A stretch of DNA of 64,000 bases from Immersiella caudata (Eukaryota; Ascomycota; Sordariomycetes; Sordariales; Lasiosphaeriaceae), in contig JAULSU010000001.1 in NCBI GenBank assembly GCA_030512335.1, forward strand, positions 8,708,198 through 8,772,197. Direction: 5' to 3'. Shown here one piece after another: positions 22,252 to 34,510 of this stretch. Under the pieces are notes generated by a model, which saw only the letters and a program-made list of their open reading frames with translations, was not told where the DNA came from and did not search any database. Each line of letters begins with the position of its first letter. The stretch's first letter is position 1. The position numbers and the translations under genes were made by a program.

Positions 22252-25200
22252 CTACCACGCCAGTCTCCCAATCGGTCCCTTCGGCCAGCCCCTAACAAAG
22301 AACTTCCTTGCCTCATCCAACCACAAGAGCACAAGACCAAAAGCCATGGGCAGGAACCAGTGCTCAACAGGAACGGGTGTGGTACCCAGCATTGGCTGCA
22401 GAGGCGGGATGTACAACCAAAAGAAGGCCATGACCAGCGCAAAGAGCATGGCCGGAAATAGGTAGTAGTTCTGTGTCGCCTTGTTGAACAGCGGGGGGTG
22501 TTGGAAGATGGACAGACGGCGGGTGCGCACCGCAAGTAGGTTGAACCATTGCCTGCATGAAATGTCAGCGAAGATTCATCGAACAAGAAAAAGGGGACCC
22601 TACATGACGACGAGAGTCACGAAGTAGATGGAGCTCGCTTCGTTCAGTTTCTGGGCGTAATAGTCCTTGTCGATCGTGTCGGGAAGATTCCCAAACGAGA
22701 ACCACAATGTGGTAAAGGGGATACCATTCCGCTCGAGATACCAATATGACATGGCAAACGACGTGGTGGTCTCGGCGATGCCGACGAACCCATAGCTCTG
22801 CACGATCAGCTTCCAGTCGACAAGTCGATCAACTCCAACCTTGCGCGGCGGGCGCAGGAGCACATCGGCCTCGGGTGTCTCGTATGCCAATGCAGTCGCT
22901 GCGAGGCAGTCGGTAAAGCAGCTTCATCACTGTTAGCATAGCATCCCATTTCGTGACGTCAACCGGAGGCAGCACCCACCAGATGATGATCATCAAAAAA
23001 CTGCTCAACACCTGCGGCAACCCAAACATGACGTTCGTCATGACCGGCCAGAACTCGCTGAAACTGCCAGCCGGTAGCAGATACGCAATTGTCTTCTTCA
23101 GATTGTCAAACATCATGCGCCCGAACCGCACCGCCTCGACAACACTCGAGAATGATTCCAACAAGACCATGTCTGCCGCTTCTACGGCAATATCGCTTCC
23201 ACCTCCAATGGCGATGCCAATATCTGCAGCACGAAGGGCGGGGGCATCGTTGACGCCATCTCCGGTCATGGCGACGATGTGATGACGGGATTGGATCTCG
23301 CGGACGATGCGCAGTTTCTGCTCGGGGGTGGTGCGTGCAAAGACAATTTCAGTGTAGGACGAGATGAGCTGGTCCCATTGGGCGTCGTTGAGGGTGATGA
23401 GGTCGTTGCCGGTTAAGACGATGGAGGTTTGAAGATCAGAGTCGGGACCATCTTCGGATGGGGAATGGTCTTGAGGTGACTTTGTCGTGGTATCGCGGTC
23501 CCGGGAAAGTGCTGTCACGTCGGCTACGATGGAGTTGGGGTTGGTGATGATGCCGCATTCGCGGGCGATGGCTTGGGCGGTGAGGGCGAAGTCGCCGGTG
23601 ACCTGTTGCCTCTGTGAGTTGAGTGACTCTTCTTTTTTTCGGGGGCAGGGCGGATGAGGGACTCACCATGAACATGCGAATGCCAGCGCCGCGCAGGGTC
23701 TTGACCACGGAGGGAATCTCCTCCCGGGGAGGGTCAACAATGGCGACGAGTCCGACGAGTGTCAGTCCCGCTTTGGCGTGCTCCAAGACCTCGTTCTCAA
23801 GTGCAGCCGAGGAGGGTGGGGATTTGATCGAAGTCCTGGAGACGGCCTTATGGGCGAGGAGCAACACGCGGCGCCCCTGGGCGGACCACGTGTCCTTGAT
23901 GTGTTCGATCTTGTCGCGGACCGCGGGGTTGAGTGTCATGGCCACGCCCGACAAGCTCGTGTATCGCGTGCAGCGGTCGAGGAGGATCTCGGGGGCACCC
24001 TTGATGGTCAGAAGCCTGCAGTAAAAAGAATGTCAGCCTGATAAAAACAGCAATATAATTGAAAAGGTCGGCAACTTACATGTCACTCGGCTCAAAGATG
24101 GCGCCAACGCCATTGGGCAATGCCATTCCTAGCCCGTCGGCGTGGGCCACCCCCAGGACTCGAATCATGAACTTGTTCTTGCTGTTGAAGGCCAGGTTGA
24201 ACTTTGTTGTCCAACACCGCTTGAGCTCGGCAATGGGGCCGAGTCCCTCGGAAAAGCGAAGAATAGCTTGGTCGGTAGCGTCTCCGTGAATCTTGCGCAT
24301 GGGAAGGGGCAGGTGTCTCGTGACGGCGTCAAAGTCGGCAGCGTTGCACAGACCACCAACGCTCCAGAGCTGGTCCATTGCGTTGCTCACAAGCCCGTTG
24401 TTTCCATGGTCGTCGTTGGCGTGTTCGGCGATTAGATTATCGTGTGCTTCCTCGGCCGAAATTGCCTGGGCGCCCACGCAGCAGTCGGTTACCATCATAT
24501 TGTTCTGGGTGAGTGTTCCTGTCTTGTCCGAACAGATGACAGACACAGATCCCAGCGTCTCTACTGTCTTGAGCGACTTGCAGAGGATCTTGTTCTTGCG
24601 CATCATGTTGGCACTGATGGTCAAGCTCGCTGTAAGGGCGATGGGTAGACCCTCGGGGATGAAGGCGATGGCGACAGACACGCAGCCGACAATGAGGAGA
24701 GGGACATCGATCCAATTTGGGTAAGTCTTCCTGATCCAAGCCGCCCTGTGAGGACACACAAAACGTTAGCCAAGGTCAAATCAGGACTGGATATGGAAAC
24801 GGGCGTACCAGAGGACCACTACCACTACAATCATGAAGAACATGATGGAGCAGATGATCAAGACAAAGTTGAGCACCTCCCGCTCCAGTGTGGTCAGACC
24901 TTTCTTAGGTTCGTTGGTCAGCTTCGCGATGCGCCCAAACACTGTGCGATTGCCCGTTGCAACGACGACGCCAGTGACGGTTCCTGAGGAGCAGTGGGTG
25001 CCCTGGAGGCCGATGTTCTTGGTCTCGAGGTAGTTCATGTCTGTTGCGTCCACCATCGCGGTCAGGGGCACAGATTCGCCTTCGCCATGTTGTCAGCTAT
25101 GTCTTCGAATCTAGTCCGCAGGGGAACCAAGCTCACCTGTCAACACAGACCGGTCGAACTTGGCATCGGAAGAGGCGCGAACAAAACGGACATCAGCAGG

Positions 25201-26087
25201 CAGCTTGTTGCCTGCCTTGATCAAGAGCAAGTCGCCGGGGACAACATCGACAGCCATGGCCGAGACCTGGACCCCGTCGCGAATGAGCAGACACTCCTCG
25301 GGAATCATGTTCTTGATGGATGCCATGACGCGAGACGAAGACCAATCCTGCCACATGTTGAAGGCGGCCTGGATGAAGAAGACGGCAAGTAGCACGATGG
25401 CCAGGGCGAAGTTTGCCGTGGCTGGGGGGTTTCCTAGCGGCTTCCATGCGATGAAGACGAGGATGCAGCCGCCGAGGAGGACGGATCCGAAGCCCTTGAA
25501 GAAGTAACCAATGATTTCTTGCACGCGATGGCTCTCGGGGGGCTCGGGCGCATTCTTGCCAAATTCGGCGGTGCGGCGCTTGGCCTGGTCTTGGGAAAGG
25601 CCTTGGTCGACGGAGGTAGAGAGTCGGCGTACAGCTTCATCGACCGACATGGTGTGCCATTCGAGATCAGCGAGGTCTGGAAGTCGGGGGATCAGCTGAA
25701 GAAAAGAGGGGGAAGAGAGAGGATGATACGGACCAGTAGTCGCGGCTTTGTCTGCCTTCTTGGCGATCCGGTTTCTCCGGTTGTAGTCGTCGATGTCGAT
25801 GGAGCTGAAGGGAGCTTCGGTCAGAAAACAGATGCACCCAAACCTCCCTAGCGAGAAAGAATAGGGTGCTCATACATGGTTCGGTACTGGATGGGCAGTG
25901 TGGCAGAAGGGTCAGCGCCGCCCGCATTCGACCGCAGGCTATGAATCGACATTGATCCATGGGACCTGGTTCGTCCCAACACTGGGGCACCACCGGACGC
26001 GCCCAGCTCTATGTCGTCCGGCCGCCAGCGAACGCGGTTGCGTTCGGACGCGGTGGACGCCGGGGGGTTCAAGTCTGGATCGGCCAT
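22252..26087 (-). CDS. P-type cation ATPase, Na+/K+-ATPase-like (type IIC / fungal ACU-like)
   Basis: Nine exons: 25876-26087, 25734-25804, 25137-25676, 24809-25079, 24080-24745, 23667-24015, 22980-23602, 22604-22921 and 22252-22552; 1116 residues. It couples ATP hydrolysis to cation movement across a membrane. Catalytic landmarks: actuator TGES formed across the exon 3/4 splice (near residue 274), helix-4 IPEGLP, phosphorylation site CSDKTGTLTQNNM (Asp near residue 436), KGAPE in the nucleotide domain, TGD and the hinge MTGDGVNDAPALRAADIG near residue 815. The C-terminal part with SSIYFVTLVVMQWFNLLAVR and RRLSIFQH resembles animal Na+/K+-ATPase alpha rather than SERCA or ENA pumps. A similar fungal branch mediates alkali-cation uptake. 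Ion specificity cannot be read here. Intron 2 has a weak donor (GTCCGT). Start ATG at 26087 is the most plausible; a longer N-terminus is possible. Confidence 0.9.
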
Positions 26088-27266
26088 CGGGACAGGTGAA
26101 AATGCGGGTTTGGGCTGGGTGTGAGGGACAAAGACTTCAGATTGACAGCGGGGATTCGAAGGAGACGTGTAGGCGAGGAGTTGGGCAAGATTGTGTCGGT
26201 GAGTGTGCATTATATCCTGTCGGCACACGACGAGGTCCAAGGGGGTGGGATAGGGGCAGAGGCCTGGCCTGGCCCACGAGCTGAGGGATTTTGGGCATCA
26301 TGACATCGGCTGCTGTCCCAGGAAGGCGGAAGTAGTGCTGGCTGGCGAAGCGAAGTTGGTACAGCCTCTGCATCAAGAACAAGTCGCGACAATGGCCTCT
26401 GTCGGCGAACAAGATGGTCGAACTGTTAGAGCAACTGGACTGGAACGTGTGTGGCGTTCAAGTTGGACCTCCCGCCGATGTGGGCCGTAGTCGAGCTCCT
26501 AGGTGGGCGAAGGACCAAGCGTTGAGTGATCCAAAGCTTGATTTGGACGGTAGAGCAGTAACAGGCGGTGGAAAATCGCTCATAATTGGCGCGAGCCGTA
26601 AGGGAAGTACCCAAGTTACCGATGACAATGTCAGATTAAGCTTTTCGTGGTTGGCGTTATTTCCGATGCGTGTGCTGGGTGCCGCAACGGGGGCACTTAG
26701 CCATGGCTCACCGATCCAATCTGGTGAAGCGAATGCATTACACATCGCCAGGGTGGACGGGCCCAACACTGCCACGATGCACGTGAATGCTGATCCATCC
26801 CGGCATTTCCCCACCAAAACTTCACTAGAGAAATGGAAATGCATTCCAGCCTTTTCGGTTTGCCTGTAAGCTTCCTAGCGGATTGCCAAACTTGGTAACC
26901 CAGCAACCAGGCAATCACAATGGGCTTGTCCTCCCTGTTTCTCGCTGCTGCACTACGGGAGGCCTCCCAGTCCCATGGCTCCCGCGCCCTTTGATCTCGT
27001 GCACTCTGAACGCAGGAGAATCCGGCATCACTCTTGTTTGGCCCGCTTCGTATCCGTGTCAGAAACAGTGATGGAGGACCTTCCCGAGGGCGGCGGGTCT
27101 CTTGCCACACCTCTGTCGCGCGGTGTCAACAACACCTTCATGATGGGCAATGTGCCTCTGATTGGCCTGGACTTCCTCTGCAATGTTGCAGCTCTTCACG
27201 GAGTGTTTGGTCTTCCCGGGTGCAAAATCCATCGTCTCATGCAGCCTGTGCAAATAATTACCATAC
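26088..27266. other. Intergenic, nothing recognised
   Basis: A 1.2-kb gap between the ATPase promoter and the stop of the oxidoreductase. No gene or repeat was seen. Confidence 0.4.
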
Positions 27267-28394
27267 CTACATGGTTGGAAGGACAGGGGCAGCATCCCTC
27301 CCCAGCTTCGCGCTCTCCCTGGCGGCTTCAATGATCGCCAGCACATGTGCAGCCTGGATGGCGGGAACAGGCACGTCCTCTTCCCTGCCACTTTCGACGG
27401 CTGTGGCAAACAGCTCGTAGAACCGGCGGTATGTTTCAGGCTTCACCGTCTCGCAGGCACGCTCTTCGACTCTCCCATCAGCTCCCGCGATGCACAGCCT
27501 CCCATAGCTTGGGACATCCTCTTTCCCAAATCCGGCATCCGTAACCTTGCCACCGCTCCGAAGGTGATGCTCCTGCGGGTCGAGTCCCGTTTTGTGGTAG
27601 CTCCCCTTGCTACCTCTGACCCAATACCGCACCTGCTCCTTCTCCACACACACGACCCCAGCCCGCGCAAACACCAGCATGCCCCTTTCCGCATAGCTCA
27701 GGACAAGCGACACGCTGTCCGGCTCTTGACCTTCCCCCTCACCAGTGACCAACTTCCCATCCCGCTGGTTTACAAACTTGGCAGACACGGTCGTCGGCAT
27801 GCCGAACAGCACAAACACCTGATCCAGCAAGTGCGTGCCCAAGTCATAGAGAACACCGCCTCCGTTGTCTATCGAGAGATCTGCCTTCCATGATGCAGCC
27901 GGTTTCTCCGGACGGAAACGGTCAAAATGCGTTTCGAACTCAATTACGCGCCCTAGATCTCCATCGCGGAGGAGCTTCTGCACAGTAAGAAAGTCGGAAT
28001 CCCATCTTCGGTTCTGATAGACGCAAAGGACACGGTTTTGCTTGCGGGCTAGGGCGGTGAGTTCGAAGGCCTGGGCCGAGGCCGGAACAAAGGGCTTCTC
28101 GACGAGGACGTGCTTGCCAGCGAGGAGGGCGTCGCGCACGAAGGCGAAGTGGGTGTTCGGCGGTGTACTGACGATGACGATGTGGACTGAGAAGTCTGAG
28201 AGGAGGGCCGAGGCGTCAGTAAAGTGTTGGATGGTGGGGAAGTCGTCTGGTGCGGAGTTGCCGGGGACGGGCGAGCGCTGCACAATTGAGTGTAGTATGA
28301 GGGAGGGGGTTAAGGAAATGAATGGGATGTGGAAGACTTTGGCCGAGAGGCCGTAGCCGATGATGCCGACGTTGAACTTTTGAGCTGATGACAT
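27267..28394 (-). CDS. Gfo/Idh/MocA-family NAD(P)-dependent oxidoreductase
   Basis: A single exon of 375 residues. The N-terminal Rossmann fold binds NAD(P): NVGIIGYGLSAKVFHIPF (residues 8-25), VIVSTPPNTHF and the conserved EKP at residues 99-101, whose Lys is catalytic in the family. The C-terminal alpha/beta domain has GGGVLYDLGTHLLDQ (178-192), with the usual Asp and His for substrate handling. The length is typical. There is no signal peptide, so it is probably cytosolic. Members oxidise or reduce sugars, inositols or related polyols; the substrate cannot be inferred from sequence. The neighbours are unrelated. Confidence 0.92.
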   Translation of the reverse strand: MSSAQKFNVGIIGYGLSAKVFHIPFISLTPSLILHSIVQRSPVPGNSAPDDFPTIQHFTDASALLSDFSVHIVIVSTPPNTHFAFVRDALLAGKHVLVEKPFVPASAQAFELTALARKQNRVLCVYQNRRWDSDFLTVQKLLRDGDLGRVIEFETHFDRFRPEKPAASWKADLSIDNGGGVLYDLGTHLLDQVFVLFGMPTTVSAKFVNQRDGKLVTGEGEGQEPDSVSLVLSYAERGMLVFARAGVVCVEKEQVRYWVRGSKGSYHKTGLDPQEHHLRSGGKVTDAGFGKEDVPSYGRLCIAGADGRVEERACETVKPETYRRFYELFATAVESGREEDVPVPAIQAAHVLAIIEAARESAKLGRDAAPVLPTM

Positions 28395-28922
28395 TTTGGC
28401 ATGGGTTGGTTATTGCCAAGAGGAAGAGCTGCGAATTGCTACTGTCGGCGCCGCTGATGTCATGCGATGAGTTTTTTTTGGCTGAGTCACGCCCCTACTT
28501 CAAGTCCGGGCTCTGGGGCGGGTGGGCCCGATGCCGCCGATCCGGATGTCGCAAATAGTTACCCCCACTTTGTGGGCCGCCCTGATCCAAACCGTTCGCC
28601 CGAGCGGAGCGGCTCCGACGTGCCCATGCAGTAGAGTTTTTCTCCTCAGAGGCATAGTGGTCCCAAGAAACATCACAGTCACTACTGCCGACGATGAAGA
28701 CGAGAGCCCAAGTGAGGCAGGTAGACAGAGGTCATGTCCTCCTTCCCGGCAACAGGCACTACCTTGACCAATAGCAACAGAAAGGGTAAAGGAAGCGGGG
28801 GCTGAGAAGCAAACAATGTGTATGATGATTGCCCATGAGGGTGTCTAGTCTAACTCTTACAATGCATATCCCAACAAATCTATGAGGCCAAGGGAATATC
28901 CAAAACACCCGGAGACCCATGC
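28395..28922. other. Intergenic, nothing recognised
   Basis: About 530 nt between the oxidoreductase start and the metalloprotease stop. Nothing stands out. Confidence 0.4.
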
Positions 28923-29920
28923 TTAATCTCGAAAGGTCGAACTGGTCGCATTCACCCGATAGTTGGCCCAAATCTCCCGAATGCGCGAGCCTTGTCCAGG
29001 AGTGAACTCCGACAAGCAGTCATCACTGCTGTAGGCCATGTAGTTATGGATGGGGTCGACGTCTGTCTTGTTTGCCGTCGGGCAGCTGTCTGAGCCGATG
29101 ATGCATGTCCCGATCATTTCGTCAGTCCACTTCATCTTGGGCGTGTCCTTGACGTGGTCATCCGGGTCAACTTCAAGGCACGAGTTGGGGTTCTGGTTGT
29201 TGTGGCGTTTCTGGTCATCCTGGAACGGATGAAACAGCCCGAACCAGTGACCAATCTCGTGAACGGCAGTTAATCCGCCGTTCATGTACGTATGAGTCGA
29301 GCCCTTCAGTGTAAAGTCAGAAACGACGCAACCGTCTCGAAGGGTGCGAGTCTGGATCGGAACGCCCTTGATAGCCTCTGACTGCGGGTTGGTGCAGTGG
29401 CCGCCGAAGTCGGTGTAGGCGGGAATGTGTCGAAAGTAGACATTGAGTGTACGGTAATCGCCAATGTGGAGGGCCTCCTTCATCGGGTTGAAAAACTGAG
29501 CTGATTCACCAATCTGTGAGCCGCCCCAGGCAGGGTTGATGGTCCACCGGTTGTGAGCTTTCGTGTGGTTGAAGGTGACTCCGACTTGGTCTTTGTAGAT
29601 CTTCTTAATAATTTCGACTTGCTCGTCGACTTCCGCCTCCTAAATGGGGAGTGTTAGCGGGCGCCTTGCCTGCCAGATAGTACGTGATATTGTTGACTTA
29701 CAGAGAGATAGCCATCCTCGCGCTTGTCTGACATGGCGACAATGTGAATAGTGAGGTTCACGGGGGGCAAGGCGGGAAACTCCTGGCGTGCTGCCAACCC
29801 GCGGACCTTGTTGGTCAGGGGAGGGGGTGCAACGTCATTGACATTGCCGCATTTCAGAGGTACTTGAGCAACCGCTGGCGATGTGGCCGCAACGCCGAGG
29901 GCTAGAGTTGACAGTTGCAT
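28923..29920 (-). CDS. Secreted M43 (pappalysin-type) metalloprotease
   Basis: Exons are 29702-29920 and 28923-29639 (donor GTAAGT, branch GCTAAC, acceptor TAG), giving 311 residues. A signal peptide (MQLSTLALGVAATSPAVA) and short pro-like region precede the catalytic domain. The zinc site HEIGHWFGLFH (about residues 200-210) gives three His ligands and the catalytic Glu. The Met-turn is in HNYMAYSSDDC. Cys pairs (GHCTNP, DGCVVSD, SCLEVDPDD, DSCPTAN) fit the disulfides of fungal extracellular M43B enzymes. Likely role: extracellular protein degradation. The start gives the signal peptide directly. Confidence 0.93.
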
Positions 29921-31445
29921 GGTGGTGACTGGGAGCTGAAGGTTGCTAGGATCTGTGTCTGAAGTATCGCTGCCCGCTCAATCTGGTGTTTCATGCTGGT
30001 GCAGTACGGAATGAAGCGAGTGGATCGTTGATATACTTTATTCTAGCGTATTGAAGATACTTTCAGCCCATTTGATGTTGCTTTCTTTTCTCTACCATCG
30101 CGGTATCCGTGGTTTCGTTGATTCAACTCTAGCCCAGGAGGTCAAGATCAGCCCTGCTGTGCCGCTTAAAGGGCGTTGCGCTGTCAGATCGCATGAAAAG
30201 TGCATCGCCCTGCAACCCTGGCCCTGCAAGATGTCTGTTCCCCTGCATTGACAGGAACAAGCGTACAGGGGCACGGGTCCCAAGACCCCGGTTCAAGGTC
30301 AGCAAAGACCTGGAAAATCCAGTCTGTGCCACAGGAAGGATTCATCGCAACTTCCCACAAGGCGCAATCGCTGCGATGGGTGGGGATTCGCGCAAGACAT
30401 CAGCGATTTCCAAGAGCCATAAAACTATAACTGTGGGTGCGCTGAGTGGTCCCAGTTTTCCGGGCTGAGAGAACGGGCATGCCCGAATTCGTTCATGCAC
30501 GAGTCATCAATGATCGGCGGGGAGGAGGGATTTCGGGCCACCTGCTGCCCAAGGAGTCTTAAAGAGCCTAAGGGGATCAGAGAGGGGAAGAAGCAGCGGT
30601 CTCTGTGGGAATCCTCTTTCCACGCGATCCTAGGGTCTAAGCAAACACATCCTGTGTCCACCCACGGCCCTTTTCGACCAACGCTCTCTGGCCCGAGGTG
30701 CTGGAATGTTAGTTTGTACAACTTATATGTCACTTCAAAAATACTCTTACTTGATGCGGGTTCTATGGTTATAAGGAAAGATGACCTTCACCTCGAATCA
30801 AAAGTACTTGCGTGCGCCGCGGGTAACTGCGCCCTTGATGAGGACTAAATTCTGGCCTTTTGATCGCGAACTAAAGATTCTACGCGTGTGTCATCCCCTT
30901 GAACTGCTGCCTCCTGACCGAAACTAGAAGAGCCGGAACTGCAGAGCTACGTAGTACCCCGACGTTCCCGAATTCCAGGACTCACATGCCGCCCGCGTTG
31001 GCGCGGTGAACGAAAGACCCCGACAAACGGTATCATTTTCAGTCATTAGTCAACTAATCCCGATGGAGAGCGGATCCCAGCCACGACCATCTTCGATTCT
31101 AGGCATCTTTGGCACAGCAGAGCGGCTAGCTTACAAAGCTCGAAGTGCGGTTGGCCTGCCCTGTAATTCCTGCTTTCTCCAGCACTACCTAACTGACTTG
31201 TGGGCGCTCCTCGCACTCGAGGCTCGGATTAAATGTTGCTCCGAAGCGGCTCGGCCAGAGCGTCGATAGTGCCCGAGGGGCTTCGGAGCTACAATGTGAG
31301 CAAGTTTTTTAGTGGACGTTAAATGGTAAAACATCTTCATCAATCCTCGCCATAAATACGTATTAGTTGCCTCCGTTTAGGTAGATCTCTAGGCTGCATC
31401 GATTATTCTTCTCACTGTCAACCCACAACATTTGTCCTATCCAAC
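29921..31445. other. Divergent intergenic region, nothing recognised
   Basis: A 1.5-kb gap between two divergent genes with predicted secretion signals. No coding signal or repeat was recognised. Confidence 0.4.
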
Positions 31446-32279
31446 ATGATGCCGAAGACATTGACTCGCATTTTAATCGCCGTGTCCTTTCTTGTAGGAA
31501 TCGCGGCTGGAATCCCATTGTCAGGTTCACATGGCCCTCGACAACCACTACCACGCCGTACCATCGCAGGGGTGTCGGTGGTCGACACGCCACTGGTTCG
31601 GGCGGCACAGCAATACATGCGTGACCACTCCAACCAGCCCGTGTACAAGCACATCATGCGGTCTTGGCTGTTTGGCACCTTGATGGTGAACAACAACGCC
31701 ACCCTGGCCGCCCTCGTCGACCCCGAAGTCCAGGCAGTCTCGCTTCTGCTACACGACCTCGGCTTTGACCAATCACCGGACTCGCCCATCACCAGCACTG
31801 ATCGCCGCTTCGAGGTTGATGGTGCTATCGCCGCCCGGCACTTCATCCGCGATCATCGTGATGGCCGCCGTTGGGAAGAGCGGCGTGTGCAACTAGTGTG
31901 GGATGCCATTGCCTTGCACACGGAACAAAGTTACGCCAGATACAAGGAGCCCGACGTGGCCGCTGTCAGCACAGGTATTTTCATGGACTTTGCGGGGCCT
32001 AGCAATGGTGTGACTCCGTCTCAATACAACACCGTGGTTGCCGAGTTTCCAAACAGTGACCTTCGGCAGAGCGTGCAAGACGTTTTCACTTGGATTTGCA
32101 GCACCAAGCCTATTGTGACCTACGGTGTGTCTCATTCTCAGCAAAGCAGTCCCGATGGAAACTTGTACTGACCCGATGTAGACACCTTCTTGCAACCCTT
32201 TGGCGAGCGATTTGTGGCGAACTATTCTGCCGTCGGCCACCGCACCATCGACTTCGTCCTCGGACCGCCGCAAGCATGA
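31446..32279 (+). CDS. HD-domain protein with signal peptide
   Basis: Exons are 31446-32124 and 32182-32279 (donor GTGTGT, branch TACTGAC, acceptor TAG), giving 258 residues. An N-terminal hydrophobic signal (LTRILIAVSFLVGIAAG) is followed by the HD fold: KHIMRSWLFG (His69 region), then LLLHDLGF with the His-Asp pair at about residues 103-104, and later DAIALHTEQS. This arrangement resembles the fungal cyanamide-hydratase-like branch of HD proteins, usually metal-dependent hydrolases. Reaction unknown. The signal peptide is unusual, as most relatives are cytosolic. The stop at 32277-32279 lies in the short second exon. Confidence 0.85.
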
Positions 32280-32410
32280 GCAACAGGGGGGTACTACTGG
32301 GACAGCCTTAAATGACCAGCCGTCAACAGCATGGTACTCTGGTTAGGTATGGAAAGGTGGACGGGGAAAAGTAAGGAACTAGAGAAATGAACAGTTCCAC
32401 TCTGAGACAG

Positions 32411-33926
32411 CTACCGAGACCTAGTTCTAGTTGAATTAAAAATGTCTTCACCCTCTTCTTCCTCTTTGGACTGATCAAGTGCCCGTATTTCCAGACCCGT
32501 GGCACGCGAAAACTCATCCATTCCCAGATCTCTAAAGGCTGCCTCTATCTCCCACGTATAGTAACCGCCAACGTTGATAGTGCTGAGGTTTAGCAGAAAA
32601 CCCGGAGCAACTTCCGCTAGCCCCCGGACCGTCTTGGCTATAGCCTTCTGCCAACCTTTGCCCAGGCCGGGCCACATTGTCACTGCCCTGACTGTGCTCG
32701 GAATAATGGTGGCTAAATGGCTCGGATCGTCCTCCCAGCCCACTCGCAGGTAGTTTCCATTGATGTCCAGGACTTCAAAGCAAAACGGCAGGGTTAGACC
32801 TGTACCGAGGCACTGCTTCGAATGGGCGTCGTCGTCGTCATCGTCGTCATCGTCGTCGCCGCTGTCGCCGTCGCTGCCGTTGGCCGTTGCCGTTGACTTT
32901 GTCGTCAAACTCATCCGTCACGTCGGAACCTTCATCCCACCTACCTCTGCACCACATCCTTGAAGGGGGCTCCGTGCACTTGCAGTTGCAGGTGTTTCAA
33001 GCGTGGTGTATGGCGGACCAGCGCATCCTGAGCGGGCCGGGGCGAAAACTGGAATAGTCTTCTGAGGTGGGATCGGCAGCATGGTACGAAAAAGTCTCGA
33101 GATTAAGGCAGGCCCGCAACATCCTGATAAGGGATGGGCGGCTGAAAACGCTGTTGCCGAAGCGAATGTCCTTCAAGTTGGGTAGTAGAGGGCTGATGTT
33201 CCAGGTGTGGTTGACTACCTTATGTTACCCCAAAGTTGGTGAGATTCGGCGCTGCAGCAATCAGGGCTTTGGCGTGATGAATGCTGGTGCCCGGGTCGCG
33301 ATCGGTGTGGGTGACGTGTGGATGCTTTAGTCGCGGAAGGGAACCCTGCTTGGAGAAAGGAATCTGCCGTAGTTACTACACGGGATGAAGAGATCTTCTG
33401 GGTTCGGGAACATGGCTACAAGGGTGCGTTGAAAAACTCATTGGGGCTCGCCTTCAGGAGGCCGGTCAGTGTGTCTGGGTCCGTGTTTTCTTCATCCCGC
33501 GCCCAAAGCTTCTCGCTGGAGTATTTTAACGCAGGAGCCTTGACCACGACCCTGTTCGTTTCGATAAATAATCGTCCTCGTCACGGTCCATAAGAACGTC
33601 AATATAGAGGTTGGTTATGTGCCTACAAAGCTCAGGTTTCTCGTCGAGGGTGCGGATGAGTGATATGACGGCTTTACGCCTGGCTGGTGGTAAAGTGCCG
33701 GCGTTGCCACATTGTTGAAAGTCCAACTGGTGCTCACCAGAGCCGCAAGGGATTCAGCATCCCACACGTCCGGAACGTTACCCAGCCCGTAAGCTTCCCA
33801 ACCTAGACGGCCCTTTAGGAACAACCGTTCAGGTGTGCAGTGCGGGCAAAGCGCTTCAACGACGCCAGCAAAGACCATGATTGAGAGCCGCTCCAGGCTG
33901 GTAGGAGCACTAGTCGACGGCGCCAT
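32411..33926 (-). pseudogene. Decayed F-box-like gene
   Basis: The N-terminus starts at the ATG at 33926 with an F-box-like segment (LERLSIMVFAGVVEALC) and a continuation like fungal F-box proteins (LAALVSTSWTFNNVATPALY). Near 33690 the frame shifts by one base into RRKAVISLIRTLDEKPELC and HITNLYIDVLMDRDEDDY. Around 33540-33400 the frame changes again (ALKYSSEKLWARDEENTD, then MFPNPEDLFIP), with stops between. Another coding block, 32411-32914, contains a ten-Asp run from a GTC-rich microsatellite at about 32828-32880, followed by FEVLDINGNYLRVGWEDD. Introns alone do not resolve the frames. F-box proteins recruit substrates to SCF ubiquitin ligases; this copy is probably dead. Confidence 0.6.
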
Positions 33927-34510
33927 TCTGTTGCGGTTGAAGGGTTGGGTGTGATGCGCGATGAAAATCTTGGGGAGACATGGAGTTGACAAAAAGGTGG
34001 TTGGGAATCTACCCCCAAGCATTGAACTCGCGCCAAGCAAAAAGTGAGAAGCTTGGGACTGTCGCATCCGCAAGGATGATGTTGTCTGGTGATGACCGGC
34101 TACCATTTTCTTGAGATAAACCAATGCTACCTGGTTAGAATCACGTGTGTCAATGTTGGGTTTATCACTGCCAAGGTGCCCAGGATTAGGGGACAACGGC
34201 AGGTGTTTGGTTCTTCGGCAAAATTCATGTCAACAAATCAGCGATGGCGTTTACTCGGAACCCAGGACTTCATTGGCAATAGTTGACCACGGTAAATTGA
34301 AAAGCAATCTACAGAGTGCTTCCGAACAGTTCCCGGTTCAACTCCCGAAAGCTGGCCTCTGGCGGCGACCTCGGCCACGGAAGTCAAAAGTATGGCCTTG
34401 CATGCCCGCTGACACTCCTCTGAAATCTTTTTCTGCATCGAAAGTCGCTTGACCGATGTCATCCTGATCAATCATTCACTATTCGCCATCTCCCAAACCA
34501 CACTGACAAG
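33927..34510. other. Intergenic, nothing recognised
   Basis: A divergent gap between the F-box-like relic and the DUF1996 gene. No feature was recognised. Confidence 0.4.
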
